DNA of 64,000 nucleotides from Bacillus benzoevorans (GCF_014207535.1 NZ_JACHGK010000013.1:62001-126000), one strand, 5' to 3'. Numbered from the stretch's first letter, positions 51,171 to 61,097 are shown. The notes: generated by a model not told the origin, from the letters alone. Translations and numbers: made by a program.

Positions 51171-51200
51171 CCATCAGCAGGATGGGGACCCTGCTGATGG
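51171..51200 (-). terminator. Hairpin downstream of the dioxygenase genes
   Basis: CCATCAGCAG and CTGCTGATGG arms, 9 bases past the stop of the beta-subunit gene. Related in sequence to the hairpin at 24664. Confidence 0.6.
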
Positions 51201-51209
51201 GGTTACACA

Positions 51210-51704
51210 TTACAGGATGATACTAACGCGAGAATGTGGTCTTAATGCTTCAAGATCTAGTAATGATTTGCGATCTTTGATTTTTAATTCGCCGTTTTGT
51301 ACTACTAAAGTGTGTTGGTATTGACCAACATAAGCATCAGTGAAGCCGTAACGCATACGGTATACGATGAAGTTAGCTGTAATTTTTAGCTCAGCACCAG
51401 TTTGTTCTTTAATTTGAACATTTGTGATGAATCTTCTTGTACGTGAACGTGGGTTTTCAGCATGTGCCCATTTATCAGAAAGACGTTTTACACGTGCTGT
51501 TAATCTGTGATGATCGTCAGCAACTAAGTATAAGCTGTTTCTGTGGTCGCCTTCGTTGTTGTCAGTAGTAGGTATTGCATAAGTTGCATCGTCTGTTAAT
51601 AATTGCATCCATTCTTCTAATTTCCAAGAATCAAGTAAATCTGCTTCTTTAAATAATAATTGTTCTACGTCTTTTACAGTAATTTGTTCATTAGCAATAG
51701 TCAT
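51210..51704 (-). CDS. Aromatic-ring-hydroxylating dioxygenase beta subunit
   Basis: 164 residues of the SnoaL-like ring_hydroxyl_B family: EADLLDSWKLEEWMQLLTDD, DDHHRLTARVKRL, SRTRRFITNV and a late YQHTLVVQNGELKIKDRKSLLD. It is a structural partner of the Rieske alpha subunit encoded 18 bases upstream in the same operon. GGAGGG precedes the ATG. Short but complete for the family. Confidence 0.92.
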   Translation of the reverse strand: MTIANEQITVKDVEQLLFKEADLLDSWKLEEWMQLLTDDATYAIPTTDNNEGDHRNSLYLVADDHHRLTARVKRLSDKWAHAENPRSRTRRFITNVQIKEQTGAELKITANFIVYRMRYGFTDAYVGQYQHTLVVQNGELKIKDRKSLLDLEALRPHSRVSIIL

Positions 51705-51722
51705 GGTTTTCCCTCCCTAAAA

Positions 51723-52997
51723 TTATGCGTTTGTTTCTTGAACTGCTTTTTCTTCTGCATTCATTAATGAATCGTATTTTCTCCAGAACGCTCTCATTTG
51801 TTTTTCATCAGTAGTTGGAGAAACTTCTCTATGCATACCTCTTGAAATATCAGACCATTTAACTTGCTTAACAGTGTTTTTGAATCCAAGTTGTGCAGTT
51901 TCTAATGATTCGATATCATCTGGAGTTGCGAAACCGCCAGGTCCTAAGAATGTTAAGAAGTTATCTAATCTCAATTCTCTTTCTTTGGCATCTTCATCAA
52001 CTGGTCCTAATGCCCATGCATTAATTTCCATGTAGTCAGGGGCTACAGGATCCCAAGTACGAATCGTTACAGATACGATGTCATTGATGATTAGGTTAGG
52101 GAAAATCCATACGTTTCTGCTGATATCTGCGATCATACGAGCTTTTTCTTCACCATAAAGCTCTACTAATTCAGCGCGTTTTGCAGCAATACGAGCTTTC
52201 TTTTCATCAGACCAGTTTTCTTGTGCTTTTGCAATTGGACGTCCCCAAGGAGCTTCATATTGCATTACAGCGTGACCGCCTTCAAGTGCTTTTCCTTCGC
52301 CGTAAAGTCCTTTAGAGATATCTTGACCTTCATCAGAAATGTAATCAAGGTATGTTTTATGGTTGTAACCAACATGGTAACCATCGATACTGTTTTCACC
52401 TAATAGTTTCCAGTTAGCTCTAATTGCGTATTTTTGTGTTCCAGGAAGAACTTCCATGCCTGCAGCTGATTGATCAGCAACATAATCTAAATATACTTTT
52501 GCTCCGCCAAGGTATTCTTCAAGGCTGATTGCGTTATCGTCAAAGTTACAGAATACAAAGCCTTTGTAGCTTTCGTTTCTTACACGGTGTAAATCTAAAG
52601 CTTTTCTGTCAAAAGTTTCAGCATAACCGTCTTTTTCCATAGGAACACCAACTAGTTCCCCAGAGTTTTTGAATGACCATGCATGGTAAGTACATAAGAA
52701 AGTTTTGCAGTTTCCTTGTTCGCCGCGGCAAACAAGTGAACCACGGTGAGTACATGTATTTAATAATACGCGAATTTCACCTTCTGCATCTCTTGTGAAA
52801 ATAACTGGTTTTCCAGCAATTGTTCTTGTGTGGAAGTCACCGTTGTTTTTAATTTCAGATTCGTGACCAACATAGATCCAGCACTTTTCAAAAATGTTCG
52901 CGCGTTCTTGTTCAAAAATTGCTTGGTCTACGAATGCTTCGCGGTTAACCAAAAATTGGTTTTCAGCCTTATTGTCGATGATAAAAGTTTTTCCCAT
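51723..52997 (-). CDS. Rieske aromatic-ring-hydroxylating dioxygenase alpha subunit
   Basis: 424 residues. The Rieske [2Fe-2S] ligands are Cys ~82 and His ~84 (CTHRG), Cys ~102 and His ~105 (CTYHAW). The mononuclear-iron site is in NSIDGYHVGYNH (Asp ~205, His ~208, His ~213). It would cis-dihydroxylate an aromatic or related ring, using electrons from a ferredoxin/reductase. No such reductase, ferredoxin or cis-diol dehydrogenase is adjacent, so electron supply must come from elsewhere. Codon choice is strongly TTA/GCA/GAA biased. Benzoate-, phenylpropionate- or other substrate class cannot be decided. Confidence 0.93.
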   Translation of the reverse strand: MGKTFIIDNKAENQFLVNREAFVDQAIFEQERANIFEKCWIYVGHESEIKNNGDFHTRTIAGKPVIFTRDAEGEIRVLLNTCTHRGSLVCRGEQGNCKTFLCTYHAWSFKNSGELVGVPMEKDGYAETFDRKALDLHRVRNESYKGFVFCNFDDNAISLEEYLGGAKVYLDYVADQSAAGMEVLPGTQKYAIRANWKLLGENSIDGYHVGYNHKTYLDYISDEGQDISKGLYGEGKALEGGHAVMQYEAPWGRPIAKAQENWSDEKKARIAAKRAELVELYGEEKARMIADISRNVWIFPNLIINDIVSVTIRTWDPVAPDYMEINAWALGPVDEDAKERELRLDNFLTFLGPGGFATPDDIESLETAQLGFKNTVKQVKWSDISRGMHREVSPTTDEKQMRAFWRKYDSLMNAEEKAVQETNA

Positions 52998-53784
52998 TAC
53001 CCATTCCCCTTTTTGTTATTTTTTTTTGCAACAATTTGTTACCTGTCCCCTTTTTTCATCTATATAGATGAAAGTGATGCCCTTTACATTTTACTCACCC
53101 CTAAGGCAAATGAAATATTAAATATTCAGGCTATAAGATTTGATTTATAGCAGAATATAGATTGGCATAATGGGGATAAAATCTTGGGCCTTGTCAGCTT
53201 CATGATTTTTTACGAATAGATCCCCTCAGAACTATTGAAAAAATAATTAACACTATGAAGCGCTTACAAACCTAGTGAAAAAAATAAGTTTTCTACTATT
53301 TGTTATATCCAAATAATGTTTTTTACTTTTTAGAAAATTTACTCTTTTCGTAAATAAATTTAACATGTTTTTAAAACGTTTGTCTAATAGAAATTTGTTT
53401 GAAAATGTTCACAAATTCATAAAAAAATACTATAATTACGTTGTAAAAGTAAGAATATTGTCGAAAAATAGGGAAATTTTTCAATAAAATGATTTTATTT
53501 ATCGTAAATATACTTATTACTATTATTATATTGTTATATTAAAAAAGTCAGCATTCAAAAAAGCAGTATATAACCATACACTGCTTTTCACACAATATTT
53601 GTTTTTAGGTGCTGCTAAATCTTATTGTTGATCAGTATACTGCCTCGTGTGCATGTGTTCACTTAAGTTCCTTGTGCCAAGGAAAATCCGTTCACGTCAT
53701 ACACATAAGGCTGAAATCAACTATGAACGCCTGTTTTTAAAAGCAATATTTCAGAGGCATTGTTAAAGCTCCATGATCCCTGCT
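52998..53784. other. Long AT-rich gene-less region upstream of the dioxygenase genes
   Basis: 787 bases with no supported gene. It should hold the dioxygenase promoter and leader. A near-cre sequence TGTAAGCGCTTCA (minus strand, ~53255) is one base short of consensus. A hairpin AAAAGCAGT/ACTGCTTTT near 53560-53590 could terminate in either direction. No sigma-54 element was seen. Confidence 0.5.
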
Positions 53785-54939
53785 TCATAAAATCAGTTTT
53801 ATTTTTTCTACTAAAACTCCATCTAACTCATTTCGCATAACCATTTCATCGATAATAGCCCATACTTTTTCAATTGGCATTTGTTTCCTGTATGGCCGTT
53901 CCTCGGTCAATGCCTAGTAGATATCACAGATCGTCATGATTCGCTCGAGTTCACCAATTTTGTCCCCGGATAAATGTAAGGGATAGCCGCGGCCATTGAG
54001 CTTCTCATGATGATTGGAGGCGTATTCGGTAATTTCTTCAAATCCGTCAATTTGTTCGAGTATCCATCGGGTGTAATAGGTATGTTTATTGATTTCATAA
54101 CGTTCCTGTTCATTTAGCTTGCCTTTTTTATCGATAATATCATTAGAGATGGCCAGTTTGCCTACATCATGCAATAGGGCGGCAACATACATTTTTTCTT
54201 GAACTTCATCGTCATATCCGAGCCCTTTCGTGATTTTAAGCGTTAAATTAGCAATCCCAGCTGAATGACGATAGGTAAATGGACTCCTTTTGTCAATGAT
54301 TTCAGAAAATGCATAGGCGAATGCTTTTGCTCCTTCCCAATCCAATTCACTCTCTTGGATGTCGACCCTTTTTGATAGAATCGTATTAAATTCGTGATTG
54401 AAATAGTCTAAAAGGATATATTCCTTTTCTATTAGTTTTTGCAAAGAAAGCAATAGTTCTGGAGCAAATAGAGCGTGAATATCCTGGATCCAGCCTTTCA
54501 TTTCAATAAACGCCGCGGAATTCAAGTTTTTCAAGTTTCTAAAGCTGGAATCAAATAAATCAGCTAAACAAATAATTTGTGATGGTAATGGAATTGCTTC
54601 TCTTTTTAAGTGAAAGGGCCCAGTGCCGTTTACATACTCATGATGGTAAAGAATATATTCTGAAATAATATTATTCAGTGGGAGATTTTTGCTGATCTCA
54701 CTGCCAGCTATACAATGATCTTCAATGGAAGGGGAATTGCTTGCCCCGATGTCATGCAGTAAAGCTGCATAATAAATATCTTTTTGCTTCTCCTTTGACA
54801 AGGGTAATTCCTTTGCGAGCATAAACGCCATATAGGCTACGTGTTTGGCATGCGAGAAATAGTTTTTCTCGGCCACGTCTAAAGCATAGGATAATCCTTC
54901 TATTAGCGATCTTTCATTAATCTTCATTTTTCTCGTCAT
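53785..54939 (-). pseudogene. HD-domain/HD-GYP protein interrupted by one amber codon
   Basis: An N-terminal HD domain (HAKHVAYMAFMLAKEL, then AALLHDIGASNSP) precedes an HD-GYP domain (AALLHDVGKLAISNDI, HHEKLNGRGYP), as in cyclic-di-GMP phosphodiesterases. The frame meets TAG at 53914-53916 directly after MTICDIY. Reading through gives ALTEERPYRKQ and 42 in-frame codons to a natural TGA at 53785. HD-GYP proteins normally read DIYQALTE.RPYR, so CAG became TAG. Without the last 43 codons the C-terminal helices are lost. The start at 54939 has GGAAGG 7 bases upstream. Sequencing error is a possible alternative. Confidence 0.85.
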
Positions 54940-55083
54940 CTCAAAACCTTCCATTTCCGAATCTCTTTTATGGTAGTTTAATTGTCGGTGTTGCTACTAT
55001 ATTATGTCAAGATAATAAATTGAAAATCGAGAGTGTCCTTACGCTGCGATGGAGGGAGGGGTTGTTTCTTCCTGTTTGGAAAA

Positions 55084-55118
55084 AAACAGGGAAACGCGAG
55101 AACCGTCCCTCTGTTTTT
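55084..55118. repeat. Family A repeat
   Basis: AACAGGGAAACGCGAGAACC, then GTCCCTCTGTTTTTT, between divergent genes. Confidence 0.75.
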
Positions 55119-55189
55119 TGAAACTTTCTCCATGTCTCTTTCGTAATGGTATATAATGGAATTATAAGAAAATATTAGGAGTGATATTT

Positions 55190-57436
55190 TTGAAGAATTA
55201 TAAGAAGCTGGTCGTTATCCCATTGTCCACTATTTTATCATTTGGAATTTTAGTCCCCAATATTGGTGCCGAGACACTGGCACAGGAACAACAAGAGCGG
55301 ATTCAGGTTCGAGTTGCCTCAGTAGAGTCAGAGGTTTCGAAGACGGATCTGATCAATAAAGTGAAGGCTCTTTTTCCCGGGAAGTTTGATTTTCTCAAAG
55401 ACGGTGATTTCGAAATGTCAAGCGGACATCAATATCCTGATGATGACACCATCCGTTATGACTTGTCGTTTTTTAAAGAAGTCAAAGGCAAGCCTGTTCA
55501 CGGGAATTTCGGCTTTGCTGGCGAGGATTTACAAATTGAATACTTTTTCTATCAGCCAGCCGATGCGGCAGATGCGCTTTTCCCGGCAAAGGTAAGTAAA
55601 GATGAGGCGCAAAAAATCGCCGTTGACTTTATGATTCAATTTGCCAAAAAAGGTGATTATCAACTAGATACTTCGCATGATTTTTACATAGAGAATCAAA
55701 CTTTGGTAGAACCAATCCGCTATTCGTTCTCGTTTGTGCGCTCTGAAAAAGGGATTCCGATTGCTGATCAACAAATGATGGTCACGGTGCTTGGAAATGG
55801 CGATGTGGTGGATTTCTTCCGTTCTTATCCTGATAATAAGGGCAAAACTTATGACGAAGCAGGGAAAGTGCTGCCAAAGGATCAAATTTTAGCAAAAGTA
55901 AAAGAGAATCTTTCCGTTCAATTACAATATCAGGTTGATTATGATTATCGTACAGGGAAGCCGTACGTGTCCCTTGTTTACCAGCCGGCTCGCGGTGCAG
56001 GCGGTGTTCATGCTTTAACAGGCCAATGGCAGACTCCTGATGGCTTTTCTGCAGAATTGCCGAAAGATGAAGGGGTTAAATTCCTTTCCCCAGAACCGTT
56101 AAAAGCAAAGGATAGCAATTTTACAAAAGAGAAAGCGAAGGCTGCAGCGGAAAAAATCCTCGCGGTTGATTCTGATAAAATAACACTGAAGATTGATGCG
56201 GTGGAGGAAAGAGAGAACTATAAAGGACAGATAGTCTTTAGTGTGCAATATATGTATGAGACGAAAAGAGGCGAAGGTTTCGGAGGAGATCTGGAATTTG
56301 ATAAAGGTACAGGTGAAATCGTTCAGTACTATAATGTCAGAGGCGATCTCTTAGCGGAAACGGGTGAGAAATCAGCAACCGGGAAAAAGATTTCTAAAGC
56401 AGAAGCGAAGGAAAAAGCTGTTCAGTATTTAAAGGAATATGCGCCATCTTATCTTCATCATTATGCGGAGTCAGGTGAGGAAGGCTTCTATGCCGGCGAT
56501 GGGACCTATCATTTTATGTTCCCCCGCGTCGTAAATGGAATTCCTGTTATGGGGGATCAAATCTCTGTCGGTGTTGCCGAGGATGGTTCGCTGCTGCTTC
56601 TTAGTGTGGACCAAGTGAACATTGAAACTTGGCCTGCGGTAGAAAAAGTGATTTCTAAGGAAAAAGCAAAGGCAAAATTCACTGATAGCTTAAGTCTTGA
56701 ACTGCGTTATATGAATGGTCTGCCTGGTCAGGTCCAAGGTCAAGACCAAGGCGAGGATAACCACTATGATCTTGTTTATCTGCCGCTTTACGATGGTCTC
56801 AATCCTAGTTTTATCGATGCCTATACAGGTGAGTGGCATAAAATGTTCCAGAAGGGCAGCAGTAAGACAGTATCCCATTCTTGGGCGGAACAAGAGCTAA
56901 ATTACTTGATTAAAGTCGGAATACTAGAAGTCGAGGATGCAAAGGCTTTTAATGGCAATGCGGTAATCACAAAAGGCGAGGCCATTCAAGTGCTGATCCG
57001 GTCACTTTCTCCTTCTTATGAATTATACAGTCCTGAATTCCAGCAAAAAGCAGGGCAAACCTTTGCGAATATCGGCGAGGATCATCCGCTCTATCAGGTA
57101 GTGGAACGCGCCGTCTCAATGGGAATTCTGGAAGGTGAAGGAACCTTTGACGAAAAGGCAGTTATTACAAGGGAAGAATTGGCTGTTTGGTACATCCGTG
57201 CCCTAGGTCTGGAAAAAGCAGCACAGCAAGAAATCTATCAATTAAACTTTGCTGATAAGGACAAAGTAGAAAAAGAAAACACCGGCTACGTAGCCCTAGC
57301 CAGCTCATACGGGCTGCTCACAGTCAACAATCAAGGCAACTTCAATCCTGACGACAAAGTAACCTACGCCCAACTGGCGAAATCCATCTTCAGAGTAGCG
57401 AAAGAAGCCTATGAAAGACAGGGTGGATACAAATAA
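55190..57436 (+). CDS. Secreted YcdB/YcdC (PepSY-like) repeat protein with C-terminal SLH domains
   Basis: 748 residues. A signal peptide (about 1-28, LVVIPLSTILSFGILVPNIGAE) is followed by repeated YcdB/PepSY-type units (repeated VSKDEAQKIAVDF, ISKAEAKEKAVQYL and ISKEKAKAKF openings, roughly 130-560). From ~575 three SLH-like segments appear (WAEQELNYLIKVGIL, QVVERAVSMGILEGEG, YVALASSYGLLTVN) that would bind the protein to secondary cell wall polymer. PepSY units are thought to modulate proteases; no catalytic motif is seen. TTG start at 55190, 8 bases after AGGAG. Confidence 0.85.
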   Translation: MKNYKKLVVIPLSTILSFGILVPNIGAETLAQEQQERIQVRVASVESEVSKTDLINKVKALFPGKFDFLKDGDFEMSSGHQYPDDDTIRYDLSFFKEVKGKPVHGNFGFAGEDLQIEYFFYQPADAADALFPAKVSKDEAQKIAVDFMIQFAKKGDYQLDTSHDFYIENQTLVEPIRYSFSFVRSEKGIPIADQQMMVTVLGNGDVVDFFRSYPDNKGKTYDEAGKVLPKDQILAKVKENLSVQLQYQVDYDYRTGKPYVSLVYQPARGAGGVHALTGQWQTPDGFSAELPKDEGVKFLSPEPLKAKDSNFTKEKAKAAAEKILAVDSDKITLKIDAVEERENYKGQIVFSVQYMYETKRGEGFGGDLEFDKGTGEIVQYYNVRGDLLAETGEKSATGKKISKAEAKEKAVQYLKEYAPSYLHHYAESGEEGFYAGDGTYHFMFPRVVNGIPVMGDQISVGVAEDGSLLLLSVDQVNIETWPAVEKVISKEKAKAKFTDSLSLELRYMNGLPGQVQGQDQGEDNHYDLVYLPLYDGLNPSFIDAYTGEWHKMFQKGSSKTVSHSWAEQELNYLIKVGILEVEDAKAFNGNAVITKGEAIQVLIRSLSPSYELYSPEFQQKAGQTFANIGEDHPLYQVVERAVSMGILEGEGTFDEKAVITREELAVWYIRALGLEKAAQQEIYQLNFADKDKVEKENTGYVALASSYGLLTVNNQGNFNPDDKVTYAQLAKSIFRVAKEAYERQGGYK

Positions 57437-57473
57437 GAAACATAGGGACGGTTCTCCTGCCCCTAATGTTTTC
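57437..57473. repeat. Family A repeat
   Basis: GAAACATAGGGACGGTTCTC, then CTGCCCCTAATG. It begins right at the stop of the YcdB/SLH gene. Confidence 0.7.
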
Positions 57474-57554
57474 CAGTTTAATAAACTGCTAGAAAGTGGA
57501 GACGGTTTGTGCCATTTCGCTGAGGTTTTCAAACGAATAAACTACGATAATGAT

Positions 57555-57593
57555 AGAAGGAGGGTTAATCAACTGGTGATTAACCCTCCTTCT
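57555..57593. terminator. Perfect 17-bp hairpin between convergent genes
   Basis: AGAAGGAGGGTTAATCA and TGATTAACCCTCCTTCT arms around ACTGG, no mismatch. T tracts are short, but the position between two convergent stops fits a bidirectional terminator. Confidence 0.7.
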
Positions 57594-57632
57594 AATTCGG
57601 AACACAACTTGCGGTAAACATCCATGCCGTCC

Positions 57633-59051
57633 TTAAAACTTTTGAATCCGAAATTGATCCGCCAGGACGAGCCAATTTTGCGGGAAAGGATTTCCCAAAA
57701 CCCAATAGCTGACTCCGCGTAAATTTAGTTCCTTGACGAGCTCGTATTTCGCCTTGACACTGCGGGCATCTTCAAACCAGACGACATGCTCTTTTCCTTG
57801 TTCATCACGATAATGGAAAAACGGTGACTGCGATGGTCCGTCAAATTGGATTGCGGCTCCTTTGCTTGCAGCCAATTGAACAGCTGCCTGCGGACTCAAG
57901 GTAATCGCCCAAGGGTTGCCGTATTTCCAAGGAAGGGCCCAATCATACCCGTACAAAGGCATTCCCATAACAATTTTTTCCTTCGGCATTTCGGTTAGGG
58001 CATACTGAAGGACTTTTCTCACTTCACTAATCGGAGCAACGGCCATTGGCGGCCCTCCTGACCAGCCCCATTCATACGTCATAATCACGACAAAATCAAC
58101 AATTTCCCCATGTGCTTTATAATCATGTGCTTCATATAATAACCCTTTTTGCTCGCGGCGTAATTTAGGGGCAATTGCGGTAGATACTGAGTAACCCAAT
58201 GGATGAAGTCTGTTGACCACTTTCCTTAAAAAGTTGTTATAAAGCTCTCGATCTTGAGGATAAATATATTCAAAGTCAAGATTTAATCCGATATGGCCCT
58301 TGGTTTTCATCACTTGAATGACATTATTAAGTAATTTTTCCTGCACCTCATCACTGATAAAAATGGCATGTGCTGTATCTGAGCTGAATTGCCCTGCTTT
58401 GAAATTGGTCAGGGCTAATAATGGAGATACATGTTTCGTTCTCGCCACATTTAGAATCTCCGTATCTTCTTTCGGCTGCAGGATCGTACCATCTGCTTGT
58501 GCGGCATAGCTAAAGGGAGAAATGTACGTTAAATAATCTCCTATTTCTCTTATAATTTGCTGCCCTGGTTGATCAAATCTTGTGATATAGGCATTTACTT
58601 CGATCATGGGTTTCACTTTATCGGGAATAATTAAGCGCTGACCCGGATAAATTTGCTTAGGGTCGGCAATTTGGTTAACCCGCACAATATCTTGAACGGG
58701 GACACCATATTGAATCGAAATGGCCCAAAGGGTTTCACCGGATTTTACAATATGAAAATCAGTCGGAATTCTTAATCTTTGTCCTGTATAAATAAAGGAA
58801 GGGTTATCAATCCGGTTTAATTGAATAAGGGATGCTGTAGTTACACCGTATCTTTGGGCAATCATCCATAAGGTTTCTCCAGATTGAACGATATGATACC
58901 GGGCCGCCTCTGGTATAACAAGTGCCTGCCCAACGACCAGCAAGTTGGGATTTGATATTTGATTGGCAGCAGAGATTTGCCCTGTATTCACTCCATACCT
59001 TTGCGAAATTCCCCATAAAGTATCGCCAGACTGCACGACATGAATCAGCAT
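57633..59051 (-). CDS. LysM-GH18 spore cortex-lytic type hydrolase (YaaH/SleL-like)
   Basis: 472 residues. Three LysM modules (about 2-47, 51-96, 98-143; each with (V/I)xSG(D/E)TLW) bind peptidoglycan. A GH18 domain (~150-470) carries the catalytic LNLDFEY segment with the acid Glu, plus MTYEWGWSGGPP and the GH18 end WVLGNPFPQNW. YaaH/SleL enzymes are N-acetylglucosaminidases acting on spore cortex during germination; they usually have two LysM modules, so three is a variation. AGGAGG is 8 bases before the ATG. No classical signal peptide, as is usual for this family. Confidence 0.92.
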   Translation of the reverse strand: MLIHVVQSGDTLWGISQRYGVNTGQISAANQISNPNLLVVGQALVIPEAARYHIVQSGETLWMIAQRYGVTTASLIQLNRIDNPSFIYTGQRLRIPTDFHIVKSGETLWAISIQYGVPVQDIVRVNQIADPKQIYPGQRLIIPDKVKPMIEVNAYITRFDQPGQQIIREIGDYLTYISPFSYAAQADGTILQPKEDTEILNVARTKHVSPLLALTNFKAGQFSSDTAHAIFISDEVQEKLLNNVIQVMKTKGHIGLNLDFEYIYPQDRELYNNFLRKVVNRLHPLGYSVSTAIAPKLRREQKGLLYEAHDYKAHGEIVDFVVIMTYEWGWSGGPPMAVAPISEVRKVLQYALTEMPKEKIVMGMPLYGYDWALPWKYGNPWAITLSPQAAVQLAASKGAAIQFDGPSQSPFFHYRDEQGKEHVVWFEDARSVKAKYELVKELNLRGVSYWVLGNPFPQNWLVLADQFRIQKF

Positions 59052-59156
59052 CCATGATCCCTCCTAAGAAGCAGGAAGATAGTACTCCAGCTTCCATTCA
59101 ACCTGATGTTTTCATCCATACTAAAAGTATGCGAATAGATAAATGAATATGTTTAA

Positions 59157-59195
59157 AAACGCGGGGACGGTTCTGCTGTTTCCCTAATGTTTCCC
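59157..59195. repeat. Family A repeat
   Basis: AAACGCGGGGACGGTTCTGC, then TGTTTCCCTAATGTTTCCC, upstream of the LysM-GH18 gene. Confidence 0.7.
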
Positions 59196-59352
59196 AAATT
59201 AGTAAACTACGATCACGATAAAAGAGGATTTTATCCCCAATAATTTTTTTGAATGAATGTTCTTGAGAAGTGCAAGGGGGACAATGGTTGTACGACTGCC
59301 TTTTTGGTAATTGTGTAAATTATTTTAAATAAAGGAATAAAGGTCTAGTAAT

Positions 59353-59380
59353 TTGTCTGTTAAAATAGTAATATTATAAT
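59353..59380 (+). promoter_or_regulatory. Sigma-A-like promoter of the SLH protein gene
   Basis: TTGTCT, a 16-base spacer and TATAAT, about 120 bases before the start. A long leader is implied. The rest of the 59196-59501 gap holds no gene. Confidence 0.6.
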
Positions 59381-59501
59381 ATATTCAGATATTTGTCATC
59401 ACTTTCCTATGTCTATAACACTAATTAGAATGACATAAATGGGTGGATAAATGTCTGGTCTTTCAAGGCAATAAAAATATTACATAATGGAGGAAAGACA
59501 A

Positions 59502-61097
59502 ATGAGTTATGGACAAAAGGTCAACCGGGTATGGGCTGCATTGGTTGCACTAGTGCTAATGGCAGCAGTGTTTGCGGCTTATCCTGCACAGGCAGCGTCT
59601 AAATTTACAGATGTTAGTCCAAAATACGCTGAAGCTGTGGATTATTTATTAGCAAATGGCATTACTGTTGGGATGTCAGAAAAAGAATTCGGGACATATT
59701 TACCGATTAAGCGTGTTGACGCCGCAATTATGCTGGCTAAAGCACTGAAATTAGAAACTTCAAGTGATGCAGTATCAGGATTTACAGATGTTCCAAAACG
59801 CGGTGAGCCGGCTGTAAAGGCGTTGCGTGATGGGAAAATTGTATTAGGAAAAACAGATACTTATTTTGCTGCCCAAGATCCGATCCAACGCGGTGAAATG
59901 GCGTTGATTATTGCAAAAGGGTATAAATTATCAGGTGAAGGCACAGTAGTTCCATTTACAGATGTGGCTCCACAATATAAGGACTCTGTAGCTGCTTTAA
60001 TCAAGAATAAAATTACGTATGGTAAAGATGCCGTAACATATGGTACACATGATAACATTACACGCGGCGAGTTCGCTTTATTCCTTCACAGATTATCAAA
60101 ATTAGTTGAGGAACAACCAGGAACAATTGATCTATCTGTTTTAGATAAAGGTTTACTGGATGGCAGCATTTCGCTCGATAAATTACTAAGCAATTCAAAA
60201 TTACTGCGTGTATCTCTTCCACTTGAAGGGCTTGCAGTAGGGGATGTTGTAAAATTAGGAACAGGTGACGTAAACCTATTAACCCTTTCCTTAACGCAAG
60301 ATGATTTAAATAAGGGTTATGTTGATCTTGGATTAAGCACAGATATTTTAAAAACTTTAACAGGCGGAATCCCGCTTGATTTAACAGCTGTTCTCGAGAC
60401 TGGCGGACAAGTTCTTAACAGTGCTGCAGAAACAATTAAGCTTCCGTCATTGCTGGTAAAACCAGTGATCGATTTAGCGAAAAATACAGTAGCTGATTTA
60501 GGGTATATTTTATCGGGAGAAAAGGAATTACTTGTTGACATTGATGGTGCAGCTATCAAGCCGGCAAAAGCTGGCGACCAGCTAAAACTAACCATTAATG
60601 CAGCTGGAATCACAGAAAACCTTTCAAAAGTGATCACAGCAGCTGACGTTCAAGCAGGGGTTGTAAAATATACATTTACTGATAAGGACTTAGTAGGAAG
60701 ACTTCTAGAAGGACTTACAGTGGGTAGTGATATCGTCATCACACCAGAAATCACGGATGGAAACCAAATTACTAAAGGAACTGCTGTAACCTATGAAGTA
60801 ACAACAGGCGTTCTTCAAAGTGTAATTAACATATTAGTTGGTACACTAGATGGAGTATTATCTGGTAATGTATTAACTGACGTAACAGGTGATGTATTAT
60901 CCGGTGTAACAGCTGGTGGTCCACTAGGTGATGTATTAGGCACTGTACTAGGCGGAGAGCTGGTAGGCGGCGATCTAATTGGCGGTCTATTAGGTGGAAA
61001 CTTATTAGGCAACGATCAAATCGGTAATCTATTAGGTGGAGACCTATTAAGCGGTGTGCTTGGCGGCTTACTTGGCGGTCTTGGTGGTCTACTTTAA
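59502..61097 (+). CDS. SLH-domain surface protein with Gly/Leu-rich C-terminal repeats
   Basis: 531 residues. A signal peptide (1-31, ending YPAQAAS) is followed by three SLH domains (about 32-205; KFTDVSPKYAEAVDYLLANG, GFTDVPKRGEPAVKAL, PFTDVAPQYKDSVAALI). A middle region carries bacterial-surface-type strands. The last ~90 residues are Gly/Leu/Asp repeats (GGDLIGGLLGGNLLG and similar) with almost no charged bases. It is likely cell-wall-anchored; the tail could self-assemble. GGAGG is 8 bases before the ATG at 59502. No homolog with this tail was recognised. Confidence 0.85.
   Translation: MSYGQKVNRVWAALVALVLMAAVFAAYPAQAASKFTDVSPKYAEAVDYLLANGITVGMSEKEFGTYLPIKRVDAAIMLAKALKLETSSDAVSGFTDVPKRGEPAVKALRDGKIVLGKTDTYFAAQDPIQRGEMALIIAKGYKLSGEGTVVPFTDVAPQYKDSVAALIKNKITYGKDAVTYGTHDNITRGEFALFLHRLSKLVEEQPGTIDLSVLDKGLLDGSISLDKLLSNSKLLRVSLPLEGLAVGDVVKLGTGDVNLLTLSLTQDDLNKGYVDLGLSTDILKTLTGGIPLDLTAVLETGGQVLNSAAETIKLPSLLVKPVIDLAKNTVADLGYILSGEKELLVDIDGAAIKPAKAGDQLKLTINAAGITENLSKVITAADVQAGVVKYTFTDKDLVGRLLEGLTVGSDIVITPEITDGNQITKGTAVTYEVTTGVLQSVINILVGTLDGVLSGNVLTDVTGDVLSGVTAGGPLGDVLGTVLGGELVGGDLIGGLLGGNLLGNDQIGNLLGGDLLSGVLGGLLGGLGGLL

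Noticed and set aside
53250..53270. CcpA cre site upstream of the dioxygenase genes
   Set aside because: The half-sites are one base too close; kept only as a remark in the region description.
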